A program made the translations under genes and the position numbers. From Protopterus annectens (taxonomy: Eukaryota; Chordata; Ceratodontiformes; Protopteridae), in assembly GCF_019279795.1 (NCBI RefSeq), contig NC_056745.1:503623694-503687693 (forward strand): 64,000 bases of DNA, in the 5' to 3' direction. This document shows, piece by piece, positions 11,315 to 22,945 of this stretch; position 1 is the first letter of the stretch; each line of letters begins with the position of its first letter. The notes under the pieces were generated by a model. The model ran no database searches. It had not been told where the DNA came from and worked only from the letters and a program-made list of their open reading frames with translations.

Positions 11315-11699
11315 GAGGAATGTTACTATGAATTCCCTTGCTAAGCATGTTTTAGATTGGGGTCCAGAGCACATATTTAAATGTAGTGTTGTTCAAATAT
11401 TGGCTAAGAATCTAAGGGGATGTGATGTTAGTAATAAACTAGAAGTGATTGAATATAACTGGATTGTATGGCTGGAAGCTATCATACATCAGGTCTGAAT
11501 ATCGCAGTTAGTGTTAACCAATTTTAAAGCAAAAACAGGTGATGTTGAGATGATATGTGTGAATGTACTTTTTATTATTGGAATTTTTATTATTTTAATT
11601 TTTATTGTAAATATATTTTTTGTAAGGGCAAAACTATGTCTTTAAATTATAATCGTGATATAATTAAGTATGGATTTCTATTGGGGGGGGTTGTGTCTT
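11315..11699 (+). mobile_element. Penelope-like element P3: C-terminal end and 3' UTR, part 1
   Basis: Bases 11328-11498 encode 57 residues matching the very end of a PLE GIY-YIG region: NSLAKHV, FKCSVVQILAKN, NKLEVIEYNWIVWLEA. The same order is seen in the P2 copy at 57820-57960 (NTLAKHV, FKFVVLEVL, AELRWIVTLNP). About 200 bp of AT-rich 3' UTR follow. The element is 5'-truncated against the LINE B poly-A-like tail. It is interrupted on its 3' side by LINE A copy 3 and resumes at 14953 with the ribozyme-bearing tail. Confidence 0.72.
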
Positions 11700-11824
11700 G
11701 TTCATAGGTTCATAGGTTCATAGGTTCGTACTAGGCTATCTGCCCTAGGGCATTTATAAGCCTAGCCAGCGTGTGTGTGGCTTTCGCCACCCCTTGGGAT
11801 GAGAATACTATGCCCATTTAGGGT

Positions 11825-13324
11825 TTAGTTTACTGTGCCTCTGTCTAGTAGTGACACAGAGATGACCCCCAGGGTAAACCTACGATCTCCCATCCACTCG
11901 TCAAGATTTCTCTTGAAGAGTGTTAGTGAGGGGCTCTGCCTAACATGGACTGGGATTCTGTTCCAGAGTGTAGGGAGCCTCTGGGTTATGAATCTGTCCC
12001 TCCAGCACGTCCTATTTATTTCTGTGTTGAGGTTCAAATCTCTTGCTCTCGTGGCTCTGATGGATTTGGATTTTCTGAGGTGGAGCATGTCCATTAATTC
12101 CGGATTGGACATGACCTTGTACGTCAGGCATAGATCACCTCTGAGTAGGCAGTATGCGACTGAATAGAGCTGGAGTTTCTTCAGCCGGGCAGCATATGAC
12201 ATATGTTTGAGACCCTTTATCCTCTTGGTGAGGAACTTTTGGGGTCTTTTCAACTGCTGCAGGTGTCGGGTAAGATACATCCCAAATGGGGCATTGTACT
12301 CAATCATGGGCCTGATAAGAGAAGAGTACAGGGGCACAATGACCTCTCTTGATCTAGATGTGAATCCCTTCATGATAAGGTAGGCAATATAGAAGGTCTT
12401 CTTAACCACCTTGGCAATGTGAGTGTCAAATGAGAGGTTACTGTCAACTTGGGTCCCTAGGTCCCCGATTACCTCTTCCGTACTTTATGGATTACCACCT
12501 ATGTGGTAATTTGTGGGTACCTTGTTTTTCCCAAAGGGTATGACTATACATTTTTTGGTGTTCAGTTTAAGGCCATGGCTATGGCACCAATTATCCATTT
12601 CTATGAGGCCTCTCTGAAGGATGCTTGTGTCCGCTGGAGTATCAATTATGGCGCCCAGTTTGCAGTCATCTGCAAACTTTGTCAGCCACAATCCTCCTAT
12701 GTTTGCTTGCACCTTGGAAAAATAAATGCCGAACAAGAGGGGTCCCAGGACTGAGCCCTGTGGGACACCGCTTGTGACTGGCTTAGAGTCTGACATGGCT
12801 CCAGCAATTCTGACCTTGTGGGTTCTGTCCTTGAGCCACTTTGCAACCCATCTTGTGACATATGGGTTTACATTTAAGCTGGTGAGTTTGTCTATGATGC
12901 CCGAGTGGGGTATTGTGTCAAAGGCTTTTGCAAGGTCAAGGTAGGCTGTGTGAACTGCCTTACCCTCATCAATGGCCTTAGTGACTGTTTCAAAAAAGTC
13001 GACCAAGTTCAAAAGGCAGGATCTGCCCTTGACAAAGCCAAATTGGGTAGGATCCAATGTCTGTAGGTCCCCAATGTCTTTGTTTATGAGTTCCATAATG
13101 ATCCTTTCCATAGCTTTGCAGACCAGGCTCGTCAAGCTTATGGGGCGGTAATTTCCAGGGTCCGTAGAAGCACCGCCTTTGTGGAGTGGGACCACTGTTG
13201 CTGTACACCACTCTTTGGGTATGTATCCTGTAGTAAGGCTAAGATTAAACAGCAGCCTTATGTGCGGGTTTAGTTCCTCTTGGAGTTCATGTAACACACA
13301 GCCCGGGACACCGTCCGGTCCCAT
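11825..13324 (-). pseudogene. LINE A copy 3 reverse transcriptase frame, one nonsense codon
   Basis: The first part (13324-12485) has NYRPISL (58-64), DPTQFGFVKGRSCLLNL (91-107), YLDLAKAFD (128-136), SGVPQGSVLGPLLF (185-198) and FADD (217-220). After a TAA at 12487-12485 the same frame continues through STEEVIGDLGTQVDSNLSFD to the C-terminal CR1 region (LWNRIPVHVRQSPSLTLFKR, DEWMGDRRFTLG). All RT catalytic residues are intact. With the frameshift upstream, these are the only visible breaks in ORF2. Confidence 0.9.
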
Positions 13325-14604
13325 TGATGCTGTGTTTTTAGCTTTGGCGAGGCGGCTCTCACCTGGGCATCTGAGATGTTAGGGAGGCTACACTCTGCTG
13401 GGATAGATATTTCTCCTTTTGGGGGGGAGGGGGCGGAGAAATTTGCACTGAACCTGTCTACCAGAATGTTGGCAATGTCTGTGGGTTCAGTGTATTTTGT
13501 GTCATTTTGGACTAACTCTGAGCATATCTGGGAGTTTCCACCCAGGTTTCTAACATAGCTAAAGAAAGCCTTGTGATTGTCTTTTGTGTCTTTTGCGAAT
13601 TTTCTCTCAAAGTTGGCCTTGGATGATTTTATGAGTGATCGTAGTTTTTTGCTAGTACTGATCAGAGATGCCTTCCCTTTTAGGGATTTTGCTCTGTCAT
13701 GTAGTAGCTTCCTCCTCCTGTTGTAAAGTTTGTTAATGGCTGGGGTCCACCAGACAGGGCGCCTGCCTTTGGGGGAATGGGTCTTGGTTTTATTAAGGAT
13801 TGCATGATCCATGCATTCTTGAAGGTGCCCGTAGAAGGCATTTATAAAGGATTCAGCAGTGTGGGTTGTGGTTTCCATTGGCCCAGGGGCCTTGAAGGAT
13901 ACCACTTCAGTCTTAAGAAGTGTAAAGTTGGCTTTTGAGAAGTTCTTCACTGTGGTCTTTTGTGCAAGGGGTGGGGGCGGGATGTGGATTTCCAGTGAGA
14001 TTAACTTATGGTCTGATCTCACCAATGAGGGGTATACTTCCAGTGTGGAGCATTTTGTCCCCATGTTTGTGATGATCAGGTCTAGTATATTATCTCCTCT
14101 TGTGGGAGTGGTGATTAGTTGTTCCATCGCATTTGAGTTTATGAATTCTAGGAACCTTTGGGCTAGGGTGTTGGGGCTTGAGTAATGTTCCCAGTCTATG
14201 TTTGGGTAGTTGAAGTCTCCCAATATGATGGTATTTGGAGAGACATTCATACTCTCCAGTGTCTTCAGGAAGGCTGAGTGGGGTTCCTGAGTTTGAGAGG
14301 GTGGTCTGTAGCATGCTACAAACTGTAGGGCAGTTTTGCCTATGGTTAGTTGCACCTGGATGGTCTCCGATGCTTCGTGCATTGCCACTAACCTGGAGGT
14401 GTGGGTATCTTTGATGAATATGGATACTCCCCCTCCTTTTTGGGGCCGGAAAGCATGATATGAGGTAAAACCTGGTAGTGCTGGGGTGCTTTCAGGAGCC
14501 TTGAACCAGGTTTCAGTCACTGCACAGACATCGATGTTCTCCATACTGAGGAGGGCTTTGAGAGCGTGCATCTTGAGGTTTAGACTTCTGGCATTGAGCA
14601 GCAT
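13270..14604 (-). pseudogene. LINE A copy 3 endonuclease frame (444 codons)
   Basis: The frame starts with MLLNARSLNLKMHALKALL, a plausible genuine ORF2 start just after the ORF1 stop. Motifs are TETW (30-33, catalytic Glu31), GGGVSIFIKD (57-66), ACYRPPSQ (97-104), GDFNYPNIDW (129-138), NILDLIITN (172-180), SDHK (197-200) and the linker PVWWTPAINKLYNRRRK. All active-site residues of an APE-type LINE endonuclease are present. The frame is lost at its C-terminal end by a frameshift, where SPKLKTQHQWDR replaces the KNTASMGPDG of the family. Confidence 0.9.
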
Positions 14605-14633
14605 TACCCTTAGTTTTTTTTCACTTGTGTTTT

Positions 14634-14950
14634 CTAGGGAGGTGGGTTTGTCTTTTGAGCCTTGCCTAAAAAAGGCACTATGGGGGTGGCAAGAGCCTTG
14701 GCCAATATCCGGAAGCCCAGGGGTGACAGGTGCAAGCCATCCTTTGTGAAGCAGCGTGGCTTGTCAAGCATGTCATCCCAAGCAGACAGACATTGGATCC
14801 CCTTATAATGACACCAGTAATTAAGCCAATTGTTAAAGCTGATCATTTTGTCTTTGTACTGTGGCATCATTCTTGGTGAGGGTAAGATGCTGCTCAGGGT
14901 CAGGGTCATACAGGCCTGGGCTACATAATCAGAGAGCTCCTCTATGTCTC
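14634..14950 (-). pseudogene. LINE A copy 3 ORF1 C-terminal esterase remnant
   Basis: Reads DIEELSDYVAQA, then [51 protein letters not shown] and IVPFLGKAQKTNPPP stop. DGLHLSP carries the Asp-x-x-His of an SGNH/GDSL esterase, whose N-terminal GDS block is seen in copies 4 and 5. CR1-type ORF1 proteins with a PHD-like finger and an esterase are an established family feature (Kapitonov and Jurka). The stop is followed closely by ORF2 in another frame. 5' truncation removes the rest. Confidence 0.85.
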
Positions 14951-14952
14951 TT

Positions 14953-15200
14953 GAGTGATTAATTTGAACTGAGCACTTAAGTTTGGCAGCTGATATTCAC
15001 TTTGTATTAACACTGATGAAGGCAATTGCCCTGAAAGCTTTGTTCTTTTATTACATTTTTGGCATGTGAGAGTCCAGTAGTTTAGTTTTTTCTGAACTTT
15101 TAAGTTTATTACAGGAAGTCTGGTCATGTTACTGATGTATAGCAAGCAGAACCAAGTATTCTGTTCTGCCACTGTCTTTTACTGGTCAGTACAGGCAGAT
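14953..15200 (+). mobile_element. Penelope-like element P3: 3' tail, part 2
   Basis: Continues the PLE interrupted at 11699. It contains an intact hammerhead core (15009-15044), then an AT-rich stretch ending 'tttattacag', then 'gtctggtcatgtt'. In the P2 copies the ribozyme is followed by a similar AT-rich stretch ending 'cctacag' and then 'tgttggtcatgtt', so the organisation is the same although the sequences have diverged. The right boundary is uncertain. Confidence 0.6.
15009..15044 (+). ncRNA. Hammerhead ribozyme motif, intact core (PLE P3)
   Basis: Layout: helix I 5' strand aaca (15009-15012); CTGATGA (15013-15019); helix II aggc-aatt-gccct; GAAA (15033-15036); helix III reduced to the palindrome AGCT (15036-15039); H17 = T (15040); helix I 3' strand tgtt (15041-15044). 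All invariant core positions (C3 U4 G5 A6, G8 A9, G12 A13 A14, the A15.1-U16.1 pair) are present. Such minimal helix III ribozymes are known in Penelope-like elements and are thought to work as dimers. Predicted cleavage is after 15040. Confidence 0.75.
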
Positions 15201-16179
15201 TTCACTGATGAGTGCTACACCCAACATTAGCAACTTTAGCAGGAGCTGGCTAAACATTTGTTAAGGTCAAGGCTTGCGCTACTCTTTTGTTTAACTGATT
15301 TGTCTTTTTCTGAATATCGGAGAGTAATCAGCACGCTGCATGCACTACATGTATTTTAAGTGCTGCTCTTGAACTGCTTGTTGTCTGAGAACTATAATGT
15401 AACATTTTTAAGTGAAACAATTCCAAAACAAATGCCTCACTGATCAAGCTAAAAATAACGCAAATAGCTGGACATTTGTAAACAGAAATGAGGCTGAAGA
15501 ATTGAAGTAAAGCATAAAATATTATAAAAAACTGAGTTCAGAAGCAGCATGAATTAGTTTTGTAGAAGAAAATGAGTCAAAAGTAATTGATCCACTAATT
15601 AACCTGTTGGGATATATAACACAACTGCAGCCTGAATACTTCAGAGCATGAATTTACATATTAAGTTGCGACTTACCATTTTAGCTATTATCAGAACTAG
15701 TAAGCCATTATTTCTAACTTATTGCATTCTGAGATTTAAGAAAATTGATACAGCAGTAATGCACAGAGTAGTAAGGAAGTCAGTTCAAGCAGAGACCTAA
15801 AAAGCTGGCTGCATCAGCTGAAAGGTGGAAACTGAAATGTACTGTTGGCACCTGGGAAGCAACACCCTGACTACAATATATAAAGAGAGGTCTAGCTTAT
15901 AAACAATCAAGCAGATAAAGTCTTAATGAGAGTTACAATACCTCATGAAGAGCACAGCAAAAAGATCTTTGACGTTAGACTGCATGTGCAGTGACAGACT
16001 CTAGAGATTATGCAACATTTTTCCAGTCTTTAGATCACTGGTTAGGTTAAAGCTAGAGTACTGAATCCAGTTCATAAGATCATATAGGAAGTGAGACATG
16101 CAGTTATCAGAAAGGACAAAGAGTTACATACTGGTCATTGATGCCCTACGATTACATCATCTGCACTTGATTCTAGCTA

Positions 16180-16180
<1 letters not shown>
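15201..16180. other. No gene or recognised element seen
   Basis: AT-rich sequence; no coding frame, TIR or SINE signal that I can support. Confidence 0.5.
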
Positions 16181-16565
<385 letters not shown>

Positions 16566-16944
16566 AAATCTATTACTTGTTTGCTTACATTTTATATGTA
16601 ATACATGGAGTACATGGATTATAGTCCAAAGATAATCTTGTAATAGTTTATTACAGAGAGGTTTTTCTGCATGAACCCTGTTATTAAAACACTAAAGTAA
16701 ACTCCTCAGTGCCACACAGACGGCAGTCAAAAGCAAAGTGCATCCATATATCCAGTAATGGCTGCAAAAGCTGCTAAGTACCCTGTATATACCTCCTAAC
16801 CTCTTAGCATAAGAATTCATTACAGAGCCAAAAATAACATGGGGATAAAGGCCCAAAATCAGTGACAAATTTTAAATATTGTTGTTACAAACTTAAAAAG
16901 TTGTTAGAGTAATATTTTTTATTGACTTGCATTTTTTGAAGGGG

Positions 16945-17115
16945 ATGAAGTCTGAAAATCAGTTTCTGTCATTATTTAGTGACTTCTGTCCTCAATGATT
17001 TGCCAGAAAACCACACAATTTCTGAGGAGGAGACCAAAACTATGAGGCAGAAATCTGGATATTCTACAAAATTCTGTACAGTTGAGAACTATGAGCCCTG
17101 CTACCCAAAACTCTA
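16945..17115 (+). repeat. Unclassified dispersed repeat, clearest copy
   Basis: Shares 'gtcattatttagtgact', 'cctcaatgatttgccagaa', 'aaaccacac' and 'tctggatattctacaaaa' with 20575-20690, and shorter parts with 6425, 8275, 8745, 20885 and 30630. No terminal repeats, poly-A or coding capacity are evident. The copies are well diverged, so this is an old interspersed family. I could not tie it to a known element. Confidence 0.6.
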
Positions 17116-17244
17116 ATTCAATAATGTATTTTCATCAATTCATTCATTTTCTAAACGGTTTGCCCTTTTGAAACTGTCTCTAACCACAAACTGTTTACTT
17201 GTTTATGCAAAAGGAAAACATGACATGAGAGCAACAGGCAAGGA

Positions 17245-17246
<2 letters not shown>

Positions 17247-17294
<48 letters not shown>
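17247..17294. repeat. (TA)n microsatellite
   Basis: About 24 TA units. Tyr-Ile frames on both strands here are artefacts. Confidence 0.95.
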
Positions 17295-17299
<5 letters not shown>

Positions 17300-19621
17300 G
17301 GCAGGCAATGTAATGTCTATGCTTCTGAAGCCCTGCAGAATCCCACACTGACTTTTGCAGTTGTAACATATGACCTGCAAATGGCATCCAAATCTCCATG
17401 TAATATGAAATATTATGATGGGGTGATGTCCTCAAACACAGCCTGTCATTTTACTTTCTCAATATAAATCTCAAAAAGTCACTTCCCCATTGTTGCTGTT
17501 CATCAGTCATAATCCTGTACTTCTAGTTGTCATTGGAGACCAGTTTATTTCAGATTTACTGAGATGTATGGAACCTAGTTCTTTCATAATAGCTACATAG
17601 CTGTTTATTTGTATTGATTAGAACTGACTCAGGTGATGGCAACTGGCTTTTTCTACCACACCCACCCTGCCACTATTGTTTTGTTACACTGCCTGGCTCT
17701 AAGTTGGTCTGTCTTTATGTGAAGTGAAGTTCATTCACCCTCATGCTTATGAGTGTTTAACTCCATATCACAAAGCATTTACTCTTGTTTCATTCACATT
17801 GCTTTATACATCAATACAAGTTAGGAAAAAATAAGAAATCAGGGAGCAAGGTAAACCTATGCATATCAGACTGATGATGTGTACAGAAGACTAAATGGGA
17901 ACTATCCGTACAATGTTCTTAATATTTCTTTATGCTACACTGCTGTAAGATATAGCAACAAACTGTTTTTTTCAGTAGCCCTTCTCACTGCTTGATCACA
18001 ACGTTTTGAAATAGTGTGTTGGCTAAATAATGAGCACCATACAAAAATCGTCAGAACTGAAACACACAGAGAAAATTTGTGGCCTCAGGAATATGTGCTA
18101 AATTTGATGTCTTGTTAAAACGTAACTTTTACTTAACCTTTGTAACCATCTAAAAGCACAGGTATGTAGCCTTCTAGGAAACTAGCAATCTACATCTCAT
18201 TTAAATACTGTCAATTTCTGTACTTAGCTGGCACAAAATATTTAAGGTGAGAAGTTCAAAAAGATATTTTAAAAATGTGGTAATTACTAATATTCATAAT
18301 AACACCTTTCCATTAATCTCAGCATTCAGTCCATAACGATTCTTTATATTCCACACATTGTTTTAAACATTCTTTTTCAATGAAGCAAACCCGTGCTGGT
18401 ATTCAAAATCTGACATCTTGAGCAGCACATCCACATTCAAAATAGTGTCTGGACACAAGACTAGTAACATTACATTTAAGTAAATCTGTATGATTTTACA
18501 AAATCATTTCTTTATTAACTTGGGTAACAGTTTCCTCAATATATGCTTTGAACAAGAACACATAAACTCCTTGCTCCATAGAATGTCAAATTCTGTCTGC
18601 TTATAAATCTGCATATATTTCACAGGAGGGCTCTTTCCTCCTTTCTTAGGTCAAAAGTTGTCTAACGTATTTCAGATAAAATTCTAAGAGATGGAGCGGA
18701 AACACTAGTCATGTATCAGGGTTACCTACTATGTTGAACAGAACACTGTTCTCTCATAAGCAGGTAAACAAGGTAAACAATAGACTGAAGTGAAGTAGCT
18801 GAAGAGGTGAAAAGGGTTGAATTCCTGTGATCTGGCTATGGAGATTGCTTATGAACTCACTCACTATTGCAACTATGACTTTCCCCCACAAGAAAGAGTT
18901 GGATCCCCTATTGAAGTTTCTAGAAGAGGAAATAATAGAAAGTTACAGATTTTTGAAGATATTTTAGAAGGATCTTGAAGTTTTTATAATGTCTCCCTGC
19001 TTAATCTCTATAAATCCCTTACCTGCAAAAACACTTATTTTAATTGTTTCACTCTATTCAAGTGTTCTTTCAACTATTTTTTTGATAAAATGGTCTTTGG
19101 ACTGACTGAACTTTGATGATTTAGCGTAAACGCATAAATAGATAATTATGCATGTATACTGACTTTATATACATTTATTTAAACTTTAGACTTCCATAGG
19201 TAGGTGATAAAAACATAAATTGATCTATGAGACTTGATATTTTATCATCACCCTAATTGCATCAGCAATCATATATCACCACTTTTGCCATCAAACATTT
19301 ATGTCACCTTACATCACCTCTTTACAGACATTTGGTTGGAAGTAGTTCACATGAACTGCAAGTAGGCCTGAGTCAGAAAGGTTACCCCAAGTACACCTTG
19401 CAGTAGCTACCAATTCATAGAGTTGTATTACAAAGATGTGCAGCACCATTGCTGTCTCTGAGGCCATGTTAAATGCTAGTGGTACATTCCAGGGAGAGGC
19501 ATGTGTTCTCCCCAGAAATGCCTGCATCAAGGCATTCACTTTGCCAAAAGCTTGTGTTCATCCATTGTGGTAGAGGTTAGTGCTGGGGAGTTTAGCAGGC
19601 AGGTAGTGTTAGGGGATTACC
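17295..19621. other. No gene or recognised element seen
   Basis: AT-rich single-copy-looking sequence; I see no supportable coding exon, repeat boundary or RNA gene. Confidence 0.5.
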
Positions 19622-19744
<123 letters not shown>

Positions 19745-20574
19745 GTGTGCATACAAATGTGTGAATGTGTGTGACAAATGAGGAAAATCCTGCAATATTG
19801 TGGGAGGGTATAATGCTAGATACAGGATATACTCTTCATGGCATACCTTAAAAGCACTTACAAGAACAAAAAAAATGTAGTATGAAAGGCATGTGTCAGG
19901 AGGAACACTACACACCAGGGATACCCTTCACATCCTTCCTTTAAATACACTTGGAAAAAAATGTACCACAAAATATGTGGGTCAGGTGGGGACACTAGCC
20001 ACCAGGGATACTTTTCACATCATGCCTGAAAGTCACTAAGAAAAAATAAATATAGCAAAAAAGACATGGGGTAGAGATGGAGAACATTAGACACTAGAGT
20101 ACTTTATACAACATGGCCTAAAGACAGTAGAAAGATTCAAACCCTGTACCTTCACCAGCTACACAAAGGATATTAGTCATCTGCACCAAAATTAGAGACT
20201 GAGGATAATGTAAACTATTACCTAAAACTGAAAAAAATGTTAAGTAGAAAGGAGGGAGAGGCTTTGAACCCTGCACACCTAACACAGTAAGCAGCCACAT
20301 TAACCCACTACACTAACTTATCAGTTAGAATAGCAATGTTTTTTGTTTTTTCACATAATAAAAAATATAACACTTTAATCTCTGGTATTATTCAATGACT
20401 GCAACACTTTGTGTTTTATGAGGGACAGGGCACCTGTAAGCTTGCCTCTCAATCTTGTACTGCAAGAAATCTGGACAAAGTCAAAGCTAATGGAGGGACA
20501 TATTTTAATTATTTATTTTATAAACGTAGTTGCTAGCAAACAGCTTTTGCATAAGCATGCATCTTCTGAAGAAT

Positions 20575-20690
20575 ACAAAGTCTGAAATGTAAATGCCTGT
20601 CATTATTTACAACCTGCAGTCCTCAATGGCTTTGCCAAAAATATGAGTTGACAATCAGGATATTCTACAAAAGTCTGGACAGTTGACAAG
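20575..20690 (+). repeat. Unclassified dispersed repeat, second clear copy
   Basis: 'gtctgaaatgtaaatgcctgtcattattt', 'tgcagtcctcaatggctttgcc' and 'ggatattctacaaaagtctggacagttga' align with 16945-17115 in the same order. A further partial copy lies at 20885-20960. Confidence 0.6.
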
Positions 20691-21007
20691 TGTGTCTGTA
20701 AGAGGCAACAGCAGGAGAGGTTTGTAAAATTAGAGACATGTAGGAAGAATGGAGGGGTGTCCATGTGAAGAGATGCTTCAGACAATGTTGGGATGAACAC
20801 TAGACCCCACCAGGGAAAATTTTATAAAATATGAGTCATTTTAAAAGTTAATAGGTCTAGCATCACAATGCAGTTTCTGCACAATAAAGAGTATGAAACT
20901 GTAATGTCTGACATTACTGATTGATTGCCATCATATGTGATTTAGGAGGGCAGGGGAAAACATGACAGGAGATATCAAGGATGTTCTGCCAACTCAGAGA
21001 GAGTTAT

Positions 21008-21086
<79 letters not shown>
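21008..21086. repeat. (GT)n microsatellite
   Basis: About 39 GT units, uninterrupted. Confidence 0.97.
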
Positions 21087-22241
21087 ATATGTGCTGGAGA
21101 GTTACATGGATGGGGTGCCTGTGTCAAAGCCATGCATGGGCTACCACTTGTAACAACTGCAGGTAAGTACAGATTTAGCACAAGTGGTAGTCAAGGTCTA
21201 TTCAGAGACCTGCAAACTAGCTACAAATGAGGTCTTTCCTCATTGCAGTTAATGTTTCTGAACTGCAAATTTCTGCATCATATAAACAGACCCCTTCTGC
21301 TGCATCTCTTACCACTAGTGTTTAGATTTTTTTCTAAAACCCCAGTGTCCTTACAGTTTACACCTATTATTAAATACAAGCTCTGCATTTAAACCTAAGT
21401 GCAGCACCTTCCCTAATGCTACATCTATTTAAAAGTCACACCAAGCACCACACACATAATTAAAAATAAAAAATATGCAGCAAAGGCTATGAAAAAGCAT
21501 GAACACAAGACCCTTCTAAGAAATCTGAACTCCTCTTAACAAAATAAAACTATACTCCCTATCAAAATACACAAAGCAAACTAGGCATTTAAATAATAGT
21601 ATGTACACAAAATACCTACCTGATCCCTGTATAAAATCCCATAAAATGGTGCAGTAATATTTCTTGAGCCTGAAAGAAGTTCTATCCCACTAAGGAAACA
21701 AATTGAAACTCTCAAATAAAAAAGCACATTAAAACACAAGAAATAAGTGAATCTTTTAACACATACCAGTGAAAAAATATCAAGCTGAAAAGGAAGAAAT
21801 ATCCACCCAAACCACAAACTGGAGCCTCAAACTTAAAAACTAGGAAATAAAAGTGCTGAAGAAGTTACAGTAATGCAGATAAAATGCATTTACATTAAAA
21901 ATTCCTATCAATACCTTCTTCTGTCAATATACATGTTGCCAGTGATGAACAAATAATATAAAATTAAAAACAAATGTTCACAGTGCACTTACCTCAGAAA
22001 ACCTAGCAGCCATTTTCAAACACCATTCTTCAGTGTAATCTTTTGTCATCTTAAGGTTCTAAGCCATCCATCCATCTATCTCTCCATTCAGTCTATAAGC
22101 ACCTATTCAGTACGAAGCACTCATAATATGGACATGATACCTAATATGTATCATTCTATGTCCTGAATGCAAAATACACTCCGGAATATCAGTCATTCTT
22201 TCTAATCCCTAATCCCACAAGCATTGGCAGAAACACATAGG
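21087..22241. other. No gene or recognised element seen
   Basis: AT-rich sequence without a defensible coding frame or repeat boundary. Confidence 0.5.
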
Positions 22242-22395
22242 GAGGGGATTTGGCATAATGGTTATGGTGTTTACCTTAGAGACACCGTGTGCAGGGTTTG
22301 ATTCTTACATGGGGTAATTGGCTAGGCTTAAAATGGCCCCCAAGGGCAGTTAGCCTAGTACTAACATATGAATCATATGAACCATATATGAACCT
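22242..22395 (+). mobile_element. tRNA-derived SINE with LINE A-type tail, copy 1
   Basis: The head has a pol III A box tggcataatgg (22251-22261) and B box gggtttgattc (22294-22304) about 40 bp apart, with an anticodon-like arm between (tgttt...agaca). After the head comes 'ggctaggcttaaaatgg', 'agggcagttagcctagtac' and repeated tatgaacc-like octamers. The LINE A 3' end reads 'ggctaggcttataaatg', 'gggcagatagcctagta', 'tgaacctatgaacct'. It is therefore a SINE that can recruit the LINE A reverse transcriptase through a shared tail. Confidence 0.85.
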
Positions 22396-22839
22396 TCACA
22401 TAATAAATGGTCCAACTCCCGGGTCTCACTCACTCTGTTGAGAAATCCCAAATAAACTAAAAAGGAAAAAATAAGCAGATATCCTTCCAGGAAAAGAATA
22501 CCCAGCCAATTAAAACAGAGCACTCCAAAAACATACCCAATCAAAACAATCCCAAAAACATAAACGAACATAACCTTTATTGCTGCTTGATGAAATCTGT
22601 TCATAAAAAATGTAATATAGATAGTGTTACTCTATCCTTAGAAACAATGTTGCAAACTGTGAACCCACTAGGGAACAAGATAACAATATAAAAATAATGA
22701 CAAAAAGTTGAATACATAGAATATATGGATGTCCAGTCTGTTCGGTGTGACTAACATCTTGAAGATAATATGTATATTTAACACTACTTTTACATATTTT
22801 ATCACTGTGTTTACTGTAATATAATTTGTTGTTCTACTT
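22396..22839. other. No gene or recognised element seen
   Basis: AT-rich, including a stretch of repeated 'aaaacatac / aaaacaatccc' words; nothing recognisable. Confidence 0.45.
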
Positions 22840-22945
22840 TGTTACAACAATTTATCTTTGGAGATTTCCTACCTGGGCTTCTGCTGAAAATGGGTCTTAC
22901 CTGGCCCAGTCAGACTATCCTAGTAAACAAATGCAATAATTTAAC
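22840..22945 (+). mobile_element. LINE B 3' end stub
   Basis: Contains 'acctgggcttctgctgaaaa', 'tggcccagtcagactatcc' and 'taaacaaatgcaataa', the LINE B 3' signature. It is a heavily 5'-truncated insertion. Confidence 0.75.

Larger units (their letters stand above)
11700..14952 (-). mobile_element. LINE A copy 3 (CR1-like), best-preserved copy
   Basis: Read on the minus strand: ORF1 C-terminus (14950-14634), ORF2 endonuclease (14604-13270), RT (13324-11825), 3' UTR, and a tail of three and a half 'ataggttc'-type octamers at 11700-11730 (sense: tatgaacc). The copy is 5'-truncated within the esterase. Only two ORF2 lesions are visible: a frameshift between 13270 and 13324, and one nonsense codon at 12485-12487. 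It is probably the youngest LINE A here. It sits inside the 3' UTR of PLE P3, and 'tcttg' occurs at both edges as a possible short target duplication. Confidence 0.94.

Noticed and set aside
17865-17910. 'ctgatgatgtgtacagaag' as a hammerhead core
   Set aside because: No GAAA after a pairable helix II and no helix I.
22242-22395. Functional tRNA genes at the SINE heads
   Set aside because: A and B boxes are present but acceptor stems do not pair and the heads run into LINE-type tails; these are SINEs.
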